Positions 16,264 to 26,429 of a stretch of 64,000 nt of DNA are shown here, in pieces. The position numbers and the translations under genes are program-made. Position 1 is the stretch's first letter; every line of letters starts with the position of its first letter. The DNA comes from Acidobacteriota bacterium (GTDB lineage: Bacteria > Acidobacteriota > Terriglobia > Terriglobales > Acidobacteriaceae), in assembly GCA_003225555.1 (NCBI GenBank), contig QIAM01000006.1:1-64000 (forward strand). Reading direction: 5' to 3'. The notes beneath the pieces were generated by a model. It was not told the DNA's origin. It was given only the letters and a program-made list of their open reading frames with translations, and made no database searches.

Positions 16264-19200
16264 ATGAAGATCAATGTCGTTTCTCTGGGATCGGAGGCGA
16301 GAGCTGCCAAGGTTTACATGAGAGTCGGAGCGCGAGTGGCCGGTTGGCTGGGTCTCGCCCTGTGGGTGACCGTCTGCCTGGTGCCGTTTTCGGCCTTGCA
16401 ACTCGGGGCCCAGAGTCTCGCGGGTATTAACGGCACAGTCACCGATCAGAGCGGCGCAGTGGTCGGCGGAGCGAAAATAATGATCACTAACAACGCCACC
16501 GGGGTGTCTCGCGCTGCGGTCACGAGCTCCGTAGGCACGTATTACGTCACCGATCTAATTCCCGGAACCTACACAGTGAAGATTGAGGCGCCGGGGTTCA
16601 AAGTCGCTGTGGAAAAAGACGTAAACGTACAAACAGCAAGTGTATCCACAGCGAACGCTGTGTTAGTGGCCGGGCAGATCAGCGAGAGCGTCGAAGTCAC
16701 CGCGCCCGAGATTGCGCTTGAGACTGAACAGCCGGTGGTGAGTACCACCATCCAAGAGACGCTTGTTAACGACCTGCCGCAGATAATCTCTGGAACAGGC
16801 CGCCAGATCGATTCTTTCCTCTTCTTGGCGCCTGGCGTCACAGGTGATAGTTTCAGCCACCGTATCGATGGAGGGCTGGATTTCCAGAACGAAGTCGTCT
16901 TCAATGGCGTGCCTATAGCATTCGCAGAGACACAGGGCTTTCAGCAATATATCAATCCGCCTTTCGAGCTTGTGAAGGAATTCACAGTGTTGCAGGGCGC
17001 CTTCTCGGCGCAATATGGTCTCGCCCATGGCGTCGCTCAATATCAGTTCAAATCCGGAAGCAATGCCATCCATGGTGACGCCTTTGGCATCTATCGCGAT
17101 GCCTTTTTCGATGCCCCGGGAGCGTTCAACGACATTAACGGGAATAATAGGGGGAAAATCGACGCGCCGAATACAGACCACGAAATCAACTGGGGCTTTA
17201 CCGCAGGCGGCCCAGTGCTCATTCCCAAGCTGTACCATGGCAAAGATAAGACATTTTGGTTCATGAGCCTCGAGAAATATCGGCAGGCTTTTGGGCAGTC
17301 GTCGGTGACGGTTCCCACCCCGGCGATGATCGGCGGAGACTTCAGCGGATTGGTAGTGCCTGGTACCGCAACGCAAGTTCCAATCTTCGTTCCAATCGCG
17401 TGGCAGTCCGATCCATCGCTCATGCCGGCTGGGTGCAATCCTGGTGCGCCCGCGGGCCAGCAGTTTCCCGGCAATATTATTCCCCAAAGTTGTATCAGCA
17501 CGGTTTCCAAGTCTCTGCTAGGGTTTGTCCCACAACCGACCAACTCGAATCAAATCTTCAATTATTCGCCGACGTTTGTCCCCGTGATTAAGGAGACCAA
17601 CTGGGGCCTTACCATCGATCACAGTCTCACTGCCAAGCAGGCTCTTCATGGCGTCTACTGGCGCAACCATGCGAGCACCGCGGGTGGGTTTGTCACCAAT
17701 CCCCTGAACAATGCCACCACTAATTTCCTATTGGGCACCGGACTATTGGCGACCTACTCAAATGCGATGACATCTGGACTGGTAATGACTGCGGGCGTTA
17801 GTTGGATCGGAGAGACCAATAACTTCTATCAACAAAACCCCATCGGAAGTTTCGCCGGCGCCGCGCCTTCCCCGACCGGCGGAGTTTTCCTCCCAGGGGT
17901 TAACTTCACGGGTGGCCCATTGGGGGGGATAACTGGAGGAAATCCGCAGGCCTGGGGCACGGGAGGATGGCAATTTTCGATCAACCGCAAACATGGGCTT
18001 GGGTTAGCCAACAACTGGCTATACACGCGGGGCAGGCATACGATGAATTTCGGTGCGGACATTCGTCGTACTTACCAGGACGATGACGAATGCCAACAGT
18101 GCGCTGGCAACCTGAACTTCGACGCAACCACGACCGCGGATCCCATCAACGATCCAAACGGCAATTCCACCGGTGCTGGTTTTGCGAGCTTCCTACTCGG
18201 TGTTGCGGATAGCGCGGGCCGGCAATTTGCGGCTATGACCAAGCTCCGCAACTTGTATGTTGCGCCGTACTTCCAGGACAACGTGAAGATCACTCCGCGG
18301 CTTACGGTCAACTTGGGTCTGCGCTGGGACCTTGCATTCCCATTTTCGAACGACAACAAATCTAACCAACTTACATTCTTCAATCCTCTGGTCCCGAATC
18401 CGGGCGCGATTGACCCCGCGACAGGCCAGCCACGACTGGGGGCGATGGCCATACTTGGCACCGGTTGCAGCGGTTGCATTGGCTGGAACCACCCTGATAT
18501 GCAGTGGACGCACTTCAGTCCACGACTCGGGTTCTCCTATCAGTTGGATAGCAAGACGGTCCTGCTGGCTGGCGCGTCATTCAGTTATCTAGATACCGGT
18601 GCCTTCGAGTACGGAACCAACAAAGTTGCAGTGAACTTCGGCAACAATTTGAATGGCACCGTAAGTTATAGCCCACCGGCGCAACAGATTCCCGGATTTG
18701 GCCAGTGGGACACCACTCCATTGCCCTCCCCACCCAAACCCCCTTTTACTCCGGACTTCTTTAATACGAATTCCACTAACGAGATTCACAAATACATCAA
18801 GCAAGGATATACAGAACTGCTGACGGTAGGTATTCAGCGGGAATTGCCCTTCAGGATGTTCGCGCAGGTTCACTATGTGCATACTCATGATCTGCACCTG
18901 CCAGCTTCTTTGTTAAGGCGTAACGAGCTCAATGCCAACTTCCTGTCGCTCTGTCCGACGGGGCTCGTAAACACGCCCGATTGCGTTTTGGGTCAGCCGT
19001 TTACGAGTCCAGCAGGACAGGCCGTGCTCCAAGGTCAAGGATTCGGACAGGATTCCAACGGGTTTTTCAGCCCGTACGAGAATTTCTTCAACGATTACGG
19101 CAATACGTTTTTGGCACGTGCGCTCCTTCCATACCCCCAATTCCGAAATATGACGAATAATTTTGACACTTCCGGTGCTGACAAATACGACGGCCTACAG

Positions 19201-19968
19201 GCCAGCGTTCAGAAGCGTACCGGTAACGGGCTGACCTTCCTGGTGGCTTACACCCTGTCGCGGACCATTTCGAACACTGATAGCGGTTTTTCGACCTTCA
19301 ACTTCAAGGGTTTGAACAACCTGAATCCTAACGCAGAGTGGTCAGTCGGTAACGACGATCGGACGCACGTGCTTAATATTGCCGAAGCCTACGAACTGCC
19401 GATCGGACCGGGAAAGAAACTCCTAAACCGGGGCGGGTTTGCGATGAAGAATCTAGTAGGCGGCTGGGAGTTGGCCGGAATTTACACGTATCACAGCGGT
19501 ACGCCGGTACAGATATTCGCCAACGGCGCAATTAACAGTAGTCCCTTGTTTTATAGTGGTCAGAACCGGGGCAATATCCTGCCCGGCTCGTTTAACGTGA
19601 ATTGGAACAACTACTACTCCGGCACTCCGGTCTTCAATATCAACAAATTTCAGGCACCCGGGGTTTGGACCATCGGAAATGCGGCCCCTCTTTACTCGGC
19701 GCTGAGAAACCCATTCGAAAGCAACGAGACTGTTGCTCTTGCCAAGAAATTTTTCTTCGGAGAGCGTGTTACCGCTGAGTTGCGGATGGAGTTCGACAAC
19801 ATTTTCAACCGGATGAGGGTGTGCGGTTCTGTCGACAACAATGCCAATCATGTTCCAGGCATCGACCCCAGCAATACCAACTTCAATTTTGGTATAGATT
19901 CGCCAGGCGCTGTTTGTCAGGGCAATTCGCCCAGACGAGGTCAGGCAGTTTTAAAGATTACGTTCTAA
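16264..19968 (+). CDS. TonB-dependent receptor with N-terminal carboxypeptidase-regulatory-like domain
   Basis: 1,234 residues from the ATG preceded by AAGGAG. A signal peptide (about 1-40) is followed by a regulatory-like Ig fold (GINGTVTDQSGAVVGGAKI to about residue 120), a plug domain (ETEQPVVSTTIQETLVND onward) and a long beta-barrel ending in KITF with the usual terminal aromatic. Length and layout match the large acidobacterial receptors thought to take up oligosaccharides or other bulky nutrients across the outer membrane with TonB energy. Position directly before a secreted alpha-mannosidase suggests mannose-containing glycans as substrate (inference). Confidence 0.93.
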   Translation: MKINVVSLGSEARAAKVYMRVGARVAGWLGLALWVTVCLVPFSALQLGAQSLAGINGTVTDQSGAVVGGAKIMITNNATGVSRAAVTSSVGTYYVTDLIPGTYTVKIEAPGFKVAVEKDVNVQTASVSTANAVLVAGQISESVEVTAPEIALETEQPVVSTTIQETLVNDLPQIISGTGRQIDSFLFLAPGVTGDSFSHRIDGGLDFQNEVVFNGVPIAFAETQGFQQYINPPFELVKEFTVLQGAFSAQYGLAHGVAQYQFKSGSNAIHGDAFGIYRDAFFDAPGAFNDINGNNRGKIDAPNTDHEINWGFTAGGPVLIPKLYHGKDKTFWFMSLEKYRQAFGQSSVTVPTPAMIGGDFSGLVVPGTATQVPIFVPIAWQSDPSLMPAGCNPGAPAGQQFPGNIIPQSCISTVSKSLLGFVPQPTNSNQIFNYSPTFVPVIKETNWGLTIDHSLTAKQALHGVYWRNHASTAGGFVTNPLNNATTNFLLGTGLLATYSNAMTSGLVMTAGVSWIGETNNFYQQNPIGSFAGAAPSPTGGVFLPGVNFTGGPLGGITGGNPQAWGTGGWQFSINRKHGLGLANNWLYTRGRHTMNFGADIRRTYQDDDECQQCAGNLNFDATTTADPINDPNGNSTGAGFASFLLGVADSAGRQFAAMTKLRNLYVAPYFQDNVKITPRLTVNLGLRWDLAFPFSNDNKSNQLTFFNPLVPNPGAIDPATGQPRLGAMAILGTGCSGCIGWNHPDMQWTHFSPRLGFSYQLDSKTVLLAGASFSYLDTGAFEYGTNKVAVNFGNNLNGTVSYSPPAQQIPGFGQWDTTPLPSPPKPPFTPDFFNTNSTNEIHKYIKQGYTELLTVGIQRELPFRMFAQVHYVHTHDLHLPASLLRRNELNANFLSLCPTGLVNTPDCVLGQPFTSPAGQAVLQGQGFGQDSNGFFSPYENFFNDYGNTFLARALLPYPQFRNMTNNFDTSGADKYDGLQASVQKRTGNGLTFLVAYTLSRTISNTDSGFSTFNFKGLNNLNPNAEWSVGNDDRTHVLNIAEAYELPIGPGKKLLNRGGFAMKNLVGGWELAGIYTYHSGTPVQIFANGAINSSPLFYSGQNRGNILPGSFNVNWNNYYSGTPVFNINKFQAPGVWTIGNAAPLYSALRNPFESNETVALAKKFFFGERVTAELRMEFDNIFNRMRVCGSVDNNANHVPGIDPSNTNFNFGIDSPGAVCQGNSPRRGQAVLKITF

Positions 19969-20200
19969 GATTCTGCTTTTCTCCACCGCCGGACGACCGC
20001 ACATTTGACGGGTTCTTCGGCGCTGTTTTCTCGGTTGATGGCTGGGCCAGAAAAGATCTTTCTGGCGAGCTGGGTGTAGCGTAGTCGAGCTTGGGTCTGC
20101 GTAGCGACTCATACGCGCATCGGATTGACCCCGCTGCGGGTCCGACACGTTCTCTTTATGGCGGTCGAAGGGGAGTTGGAGGCTGGACACGATCCGGGGA

Positions 20201-23200
20201 ATGAAAATCTATCTCACAATTGTCGTGACGACGCCGCTTGTCTTCGTGCTGCTACTTAACGGAGCCCTCGCTCAAACAACCGAAAAACCCGACCTCACCA
20301 AGCAGCCAACTCTCTACGTCGTCGGCTATGCCCATCTGGACACCGAGTGGCGATGGGAATACCCCCAGGTCATCAACGAATACATCCGCAAGACGATGGA
20401 GGAGAACTTCAAGCTGTTCGAGAAGTATCCCCATTACGTTTTCAATTTCAGCGGGGCGAACCGCTATCGGTTCATGAAGGAGTATTACCCGGAAGATTTC
20501 GCCAAGCTGAAGAAGTACGTGGATTCGGGAAGATGGTTCCCGGCGGGATCGTCGATGGAAGAGGGCGATGTGAACACTCCCAGCGCGGAGACGATCATTC
20601 GCCAAATCCTTTACGGAAATGAATGGTTCCGAAGGGAATTCGGCAAGGCCAGCGCGGAATACATGCTGCCTGATTGCTTCGGATTTCCTGCTTCGCTGCC
20701 GACGATCCTGGCCCATTCTGGCGTGAAGGGATTCTCCACGCAGAAGCTGGTGTGGGGTTCCTCGGCCAGTGCAGGGGGGCCGGACTCGGCTGAGAAAACG
20801 CCGGTGGGCACTCCTTTCAACGTCGGCGTATGGGTCGGGCCTGATGGCGAGAGCGTGCTGGCCGGCCTGAACCCGGGTAGTTACAGCGGTGGGGTCGAAA
20901 CCGACCTCAGCAAGCCGTTGGCTGCGGTACCGCCGAACCCGGCATTTGCTGATCTTCAGAAAAGGATCGGTGAGCTGCAACGAAGACTGCAGCAAGTGGA
21001 GCAGAGCAAGCAGCCCTTCGACCAGAAGGAGATTCAGGAGTTCGTCAGCCTGCGAGGTGAACAGCAAGCGCTGGCCCGGGCGGAGAAAGATCGTGCCTAC
21101 GAGCGCTACCAAGACGATTGGGCCGCGCGTGTCCAACAAAATGGAAAAGTGAGTGGGCTGTTCACCGATTACCACTATTACGGTACCGGCGACATCGGCG
21201 GGACGCCGGACGAGGAATCTGTGAAGCGCCTCGAAGCAACCGTCACCAAGGGAACGGCCAGTCTGCCGCCTGCCGGATTCTTCAATACCGACCAGCCGCA
21301 CCCGGAGTGGCCGGCGGTCCAGGTGGGTGAGGGCCCGGTCCACGTCATCTCGGCCACTGCGGAACAGATGTTCCTCGATATCACGCCGGCGCAGGCTGCT
21401 GGGCTTCCGCACTACACCGGGGAGATGGAGTTGACCAATCACTCTGCGGGATCGCTCACTTCGCAGGGATACCAGAAGCGCTGGTTGCGAAAAGAAGAGT
21501 TGCTGGCCGATGCGGCGGAGAAGGCCTCGATTGCGGCGGAGTGGCTGGGAGCGCGACCGTATCCGTTGCAGCGCCTGAATGATGCCTGGACGCTGGTCAT
21601 GGGCGGACACTTCCATGACATTGGCGCCGGGACCGCTACTCCGAAGTCGTATGAGTTCGCGTGGAACGACGACGTAATCGCGATGAATCAGTTCGCCATT
21701 GTGTTGAACGATGCGACGACAGGTGTCGCCGCAGCCCTGAATACCCAGACACTTGGCGTCCCCGTGGTGGTCTTCAATCCACTCAATGTTGCGCGGGAAG
21801 ATCTGGTCGAGGCCACGGTGAGCTTTCCTGGCGGGATGCCGAAGGCGGTACAAGTGAGGGGGCCGGACGGCAGGGAAGTGCCGGCACAGATTGCGAATGG
21901 CAAAGTAATCTTCGCAGCCAAAACACCCTCAGTGGGCTATGCGGTCTACGACGTTCAGCCGGCCGCGGGTACGGCAGTCGTGGCATCGGCTCTGCGAGTG
22001 TCGAGCGATTCGCTTGAGAACGAGCGTTACCGAGTCAAGCTTAACGCTGACGGTGACGTCGCCAGCATCTTCGACAAATCCCTTGATAAGGAATTGCTCT
22101 CCGCGCCCGCGCGCATGGCAATCTCCTACGACAATCCCCGGCAGTGGCCGGCCTGGAACATGGATTGGGATCAGGAGCAGGCGCCGCCAAGAGAGTTCGT
22201 TACGGGTCCGGCGAAGATTCGTGTGGTCGAGAGCGGCCCCGCCCGCGTCGCGCTAGAGGTTTCACGCGAAACTGCGGGCTCCTGGTTTGTTCAGACCGTC
22301 CGCCTTGCCGCGGGGGACGCGGGCAAGCGGGTCGAGTTCAGCAGCGTAATCGACTGGAACACCAGAGAGTCCAACCTCAAAGCGACTTTCCCGCTCACAG
22401 CCTCGAACCATATGGCGACCTACAACTGGGATATTGGAACGATCGAGCGTCCCAGCGCGGAGCCAAAAAAGTTCGAGGTGCCCTCACACCAGTGGATCGA
22501 CCTGACTGACATGAGTGGCGAGTTCGGCGCGACGGTGCTGACCGATTGCAAGAACGGGTCCGACAAGCCGAATGACAACACGATCCGCCTGACACTGATC
22601 CGCACTCCGGGCACCGCGGGCGGTTATCCCGACCAGGGTACGCAGGACTTGGGACATCACGAATTCATCTACGGTATCGCCGGTCATGCTGCCGACTGGA
22701 GGAACGGAGCCACGGACTGGCAGGGACAACGCCTGAATGATCCGCTCATTGCGTTCGAGGCTGCAAAGCATGCGGGCGCTCTGGGACGTAGCTTTTCACT
22801 GTTGAAGGTCAGCAATTCGCGGGTACGGCTCCTGGCTCTGAAGAAGGCTGAGCACGGCGACGAATTCATCGTGCGCCTGGTTGAACTCGATGGCAAGCCG
22901 CAACGCGACGTAAGAATGTCGTTTGCCGTTCCGATCACGGCGGCACGCGAGGTGAACGGACAGGAGCAACCGGTAGACCCCGCGACTGTAAACGGCGGTG
23001 TGCTCGTGACTTCGTTTGGCGCGTACCAGCCACGCTCGTTCGCGATCAAGCTCGCCGCATCCTCCAACAAGATTCCGGGTATCCACTCCGAAGCCGTGCC
23101 CCTGCACTACGATCTCGCAACCGCCAGCAACGATGGCGCTAAAGGCGCGGGCGGGTTTGACGGCGCGGGTAATGCCTTGGCCGCGGAAATGCTTCCAGCA

Positions 23201-24583
23201 CAGATTGCTTTCAACGACGTGCAGTTTCAACTCGCAGCGGCAAAAACCGGTGTGCCGAATGCAGTTGTCGCGAGAGGGCAGACGATTGACTTGCCGGCGG
23301 GCCGGTACAACCGACTTTACCTGCTGGGGGCATCGGCGGATGGCGATCAGAAGGCCGCATTCGAGGTCGGTGGCAAGAAAATCGAACTAAACATCCAGGA
23401 TTGGGGCGGATTCATCGGCCAATGGGACGATCGCCAGTGGACCTCGAAGGATACGTCACATGACGACTACGGCGAGATGACAGGCATCAAGCCGGGATAC
23501 ATCAAGCGCGCCGATCTCGCATGGTACAGCTCGCATCACTATAATGCTGCTGGCGAAAACGTTCCCTACGCATATTCCTATCTGTTCGCGTACCCAATCG
23601 AACTGCCCCCTGGCGCTAAGACCCTGAAACTTCCGGACAATGAGAAGATCCGCATTCTTGCGATGTCGGTGGCCGATGAGAATTCGGAAGTGAAGCCAGC
23701 GCAGCCACTGTACGATGTGCTCCCTTCGCCCGCAGCCGGCCCTAGCAACTTTGCCCTTTCGACATCTGCGGCAACCCTGTCGGTACCGCAGGGCATGAGT
23801 GTCACGACCAAGATCACGGTGATGCCGAGGAGCAGGCTCAAGGACAACGTCAGCTTGACGGCATCGGGACTGCCCGAAGGAGTCTCGGCGGCATTCAGTC
23901 CTGCCAGCACTGCGGGAACCAGCAGGCTAACGCTGACGGCAGCCAGTTCGGCCAAGCCGGCAGCGTCGACACTGACAATTACCGGAGTGTCCGGCGGACT
24001 TTCCCACGTCGCCACAACCGCGCTGGCTGTAACTGCGGTCGCGAGCGGGACGATACCTGTTGATCTTTCGTCCGAATACAACGTGACAGGGATTTATGAC
24101 GACGGCTCAAAATTCACGCCGGCAAGCAGCCTGGACAACGACGGGTATGCCTATTCCGAGCAACTGTTGGGCTCCACACAAGTCGGAGAGGGCGTTGTCT
24201 TCAAACTCGGGCCCGCTAATGCTCCGGACGTAGTTAGCGGTAAGACAGTCGCGTTGCCGGCGGGCAGGTTTAGCAGCCTAAAAATGCTCGCGGTGGGAGT
24301 GGACGGCAGCCAGGAACTGCAAACCTTCACCGTCATTTATGCTGACGGCACGTCCTCGTCCTTCACCCAGAGCCTCAGCGACTGGTACGCGTCCAGGACT
24401 CTTGAGGGGGAATCAGTGGCGGTGACTGTGCCGTATCGTCTGGTCGCTGATGGCAGCACCGACGACCGTCCATTCCATCTCAACGCCTATTCCTTCGATC
24501 TCGACGGTAGCAAACACGTACGAAGCATCAGCCTGCCAAGCAACAGAGAAGTCTTGATCTTTGCCATGACTCTTGTGCCGTGA
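20201..24583 (+). CDS. Secreted GH38-family alpha-mannosidase, multidomain
   Basis: 1,460 residues with a signal peptide (VFVLLLNGALAQ). The GH38 catalytic domain shows the zinc ligands H45 and D47 in AHLDTEW, the likely nucleophile D158 in LPDCFGFPASLP, and the later histidines in GGHFHDIGAG (about 470-472). A charged coiled-coil-like insertion sits at about 247-310 (IGELQRRLQQVEQ). The GH38 C-terminal beta domains run to about 950. Two accessory modules with a shared pattern (DLPAGRYNRLYLLGA and ALPAGRFSSLKMLAV) flank an Ig-like segment. It should cleave alpha-mannosides outside the cytoplasm, feeding the adjacent receptor and PTS. The family assignment is strong; substrate linkage is unknown. 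Confidence 0.9.
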   Translation: MKIYLTIVVTTPLVFVLLLNGALAQTTEKPDLTKQPTLYVVGYAHLDTEWRWEYPQVINEYIRKTMEENFKLFEKYPHYVFNFSGANRYRFMKEYYPEDFAKLKKYVDSGRWFPAGSSMEEGDVNTPSAETIIRQILYGNEWFRREFGKASAEYMLPDCFGFPASLPTILAHSGVKGFSTQKLVWGSSASAGGPDSAEKTPVGTPFNVGVWVGPDGESVLAGLNPGSYSGGVETDLSKPLAAVPPNPAFADLQKRIGELQRRLQQVEQSKQPFDQKEIQEFVSLRGEQQALARAEKDRAYERYQDDWAARVQQNGKVSGLFTDYHYYGTGDIGGTPDEESVKRLEATVTKGTASLPPAGFFNTDQPHPEWPAVQVGEGPVHVISATAEQMFLDITPAQAAGLPHYTGEMELTNHSAGSLTSQGYQKRWLRKEELLADAAEKASIAAEWLGARPYPLQRLNDAWTLVMGGHFHDIGAGTATPKSYEFAWNDDVIAMNQFAIVLNDATTGVAAALNTQTLGVPVVVFNPLNVAREDLVEATVSFPGGMPKAVQVRGPDGREVPAQIANGKVIFAAKTPSVGYAVYDVQPAAGTAVVASALRVSSDSLENERYRVKLNADGDVASIFDKSLDKELLSAPARMAISYDNPRQWPAWNMDWDQEQAPPREFVTGPAKIRVVESGPARVALEVSRETAGSWFVQTVRLAAGDAGKRVEFSSVIDWNTRESNLKATFPLTASNHMATYNWDIGTIERPSAEPKKFEVPSHQWIDLTDMSGEFGATVLTDCKNGSDKPNDNTIRLTLIRTPGTAGGYPDQGTQDLGHHEFIYGIAGHAADWRNGATDWQGQRLNDPLIAFEAAKHAGALGRSFSLLKVSNSRVRLLALKKAEHGDEFIVRLVELDGKPQRDVRMSFAVPITAAREVNGQEQPVDPATVNGGVLVTSFGAYQPRSFAIKLAASSNKIPGIHSEAVPLHYDLATASNDGAKGAGGFDGAGNALAAEMLPAQIAFNDVQFQLAAAKTGVPNAVVARGQTIDLPAGRYNRLYLLGASADGDQKAAFEVGGKKIELNIQDWGGFIGQWDDRQWTSKDTSHDDYGEMTGIKPGYIKRADLAWYSSHHYNAAGENVPYAYSYLFAYPIELPPGAKTLKLPDNEKIRILAMSVADENSEVKPAQPLYDVLPSPAAGPSNFALSTSAATLSVPQGMSVTTKITVMPRSRLKDNVSLTASGLPEGVSAAFSPASTAGTSRLTLTAASSAKPAASTLTITGVSGGLSHVATTALAVTAVASGTIPVDLSSEYNVTGIYDDGSKFTPASSLDNDGYAYSEQLLGSTQVGEGVVFKLGPANAPDVVSGKTVALPAGRFSSLKMLAVGVDGSQELQTFTVIYADGTSSSFTQSLSDWYASRTLEGESVAVTVPYRLVADGSTDDRPFHLNAYSFDLDGSKHVRSISLPSNREVLIFAMTLVP

Positions 24584-24713
24584 GGTAGCGACGTGTTGGA
24601 CTTCTTCATTTGTGCGGCCGCACGGGCGGACGATCATGTGCAATTGGGAAGAATGACCATTCCTGCTTGAGGCGGAAACAGCAACCAGAACGACACTATA
24701 GAATGCCACGTAG

Positions 24714-26429
24714 ATGCGCTTCGTATTGAGTGCCCCGTTAGTCCTAGTGCTGGTTGCAGCGATTTCTGCGCAGCAGGCCGTCCCGTTGGACAGTCCAGGA
24801 TCGTCCGCAAAGTTTATTGACGTGACCGCTTCGGTCGGCGTGAACTTCGAGTACAAAGCCTCACACACTGAAAAACACTACTTGCCCGAAACTATGGGGG
24901 CAGGAGTTGCTCTCCTTGATTACGACAATGACAATCGCCTCGACATTTTCCTGGTCAATGGTGCGCCGATCAACGATCCCACGCCCAAAGGGGCGATCCC
25001 GCAGAAGACCGGGAAAATGTTTTGGAATCGCCTTTATCACCAGAAACCTGATGGGACGTTCGAAGACGTCACCGAGAAAGCAGGTTTGCGGGGTGTGGGG
25101 TATGGGATGGGTGTAGCCGTCGGAGACTACGACAACGACGGTTACGAGGATTTATATGTGACCGCTCTTGCGGGCAACAAGCTTTACCACAACAATCGCA
25201 ACGGCACCTTCACGGACGTCACGGACCTAGCCGGCGTCGCGGGCGGGGGCTGGTCGACGAGTGCTGCATGGGTTGATCTCAACGGCGATGGACTACTCGA
25301 TCTGATCGTCCTGCGCTATCTGCAATGGGACTTCAATGACATCTGGTGCGGCGAACACAAAGAGGGATATCGTTCGTACTGCCATCCTGATTATTTCCAG
25401 CCGATTTCACCCTTGGTCTATCACAATGACGGCAACGGCCACTTTACTGAGAGGTCGCAGAAGATCGGGATCTCGAAGCCGGGCAAGGGTCTGGGCGTGG
25501 CGCTCGCCGATTATGACCGGGACGGACACATCGACATTCTTGTCGCGAACGACTCCATGTTCGAGTTTTTGTATCACAACAAAGGCGACGGTACGTTCGA
25601 GGAAGTCGGCTTGGCGGCAGGCGTTGCCGCCGATGGGGATGGCCGTACCTTTGCTGGAATGGGCATAGACTTCGCCGACTATAACAACGATGGTCTGCCC
25701 GACATCGTGGTAACTACCTTGGCGAACCAAATGTACGCGCTTTACAAGAATAACGGGGATGGCAGCTTATCCTATGCCAGCTATGAGTCCGGTTTCGGCC
25801 GGATCACGCGTCCGCATTCTGGCTGGGGCGTTCGCTTCATCGACTACGACAACGACGGGTGGAAGGATCTCCTGATTGCCCAGGGACACGATCTGGACAC
25901 GGTGGAGCTGAATTATCCCAACCTGCACTACCGCGAGCCGATGTTGCTGGCGCGAAACACAGGCCGTGAATTCGAGGATGTCTCCGCAAATTCAGGCGGC
26001 GTGTTCAGTCAGCCCTGGCTCGGACGCGGCATGGCCATCGGGGACCTCGACAACGACGGCCGCCTCGACGTGGTGGTCACGACCAATGACGGACCCGTAC
26101 ACATTCTGCATAACGAAACCCCAACATCGAACCACTGGCTGACTTTGAAACTGGTTGGGCACAAGAGCAATCGGGATGCGATTGGAGCGGAAGTGAAGCT
26201 TGTAACGAAAATAGGTCAGCAGGTTGCAACCGTTTCCACTGCGGGCAGCTATCTCTCATCCAGTGACAAGCGCGTGCACTTTGGGCTCGGGAAAGAAGCC
26301 GCAGCCAAGACTGTTGAAGTTTGTTGGCCCAGCGGCACGATTCAGACTCTTAAAGACGTGCCTGGAGACCAGATTCTGGAGATCGACGAACCGCAAGCAT
26401 GGATCGGCGTAACAGGACAGGGAAAGTGA
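24714..26429 (+). CDS. FG-GAP/VCBS repeat protein with C-terminal ASPIC/UnbV domain (CRTAC1 type), copy 1
   Basis: 571 residues with a signal peptide (LVLVLVAAISAQ). Several calcium-binding-like FG-GAP units follow, with recurring DYDNDNRLDIFLVNG, GDYDNDGYEDLYVT and DLDNDGRLDVVVT motifs that form a beta-propeller. The C-terminal ~75 residues are an ASPIC/UnbV domain (GAEVKLVTKIGQQ, then VHFGLGKE and VCWPSGTIQTL). Such proteins are abundant in Acidobacteria next to TonB receptors and TPR proteins, and their role is poorly known. The 3' end overlaps the next gene. Confidence 0.9.
   Translation: MRFVLSAPLVLVLVAAISAQQAVPLDSPGSSAKFIDVTASVGVNFEYKASHTEKHYLPETMGAGVALLDYDNDNRLDIFLVNGAPINDPTPKGAIPQKTGKMFWNRLYHQKPDGTFEDVTEKAGLRGVGYGMGVAVGDYDNDGYEDLYVTALAGNKLYHNNRNGTFTDVTDLAGVAGGGWSTSAAWVDLNGDGLLDLIVLRYLQWDFNDIWCGEHKEGYRSYCHPDYFQPISPLVYHNDGNGHFTERSQKIGISKPGKGLGVALADYDRDGHIDILVANDSMFEFLYHNKGDGTFEEVGLAAGVAADGDGRTFAGMGIDFADYNNDGLPDIVVTTLANQMYALYKNNGDGSLSYASYESGFGRITRPHSGWGVRFIDYDNDGWKDLLIAQGHDLDTVELNYPNLHYREPMLLARNTGREFEDVSANSGGVFSQPWLGRGMAIGDLDNDGRLDVVVTTNDGPVHILHNETPTSNHWLTLKLVGHKSNRDAIGAEVKLVTKIGQQVATVSTAGSYLSSSDKRVHFGLGKEAAAKTVEVCWPSGTIQTLKDVPGDQILEIDEPQAWIGVTGQGK

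Noticed and set aside
16663-17487. 274-residue minus-strand open frame
   Set aside because: Antisense shadow of the TonB receptor.
20252-21853. 533-residue minus-strand open frame
   Set aside because: Lies entirely inside the GH38 gene; Arg-rich composition of an antisense shadow, while the plus strand has clear catalytic motifs.
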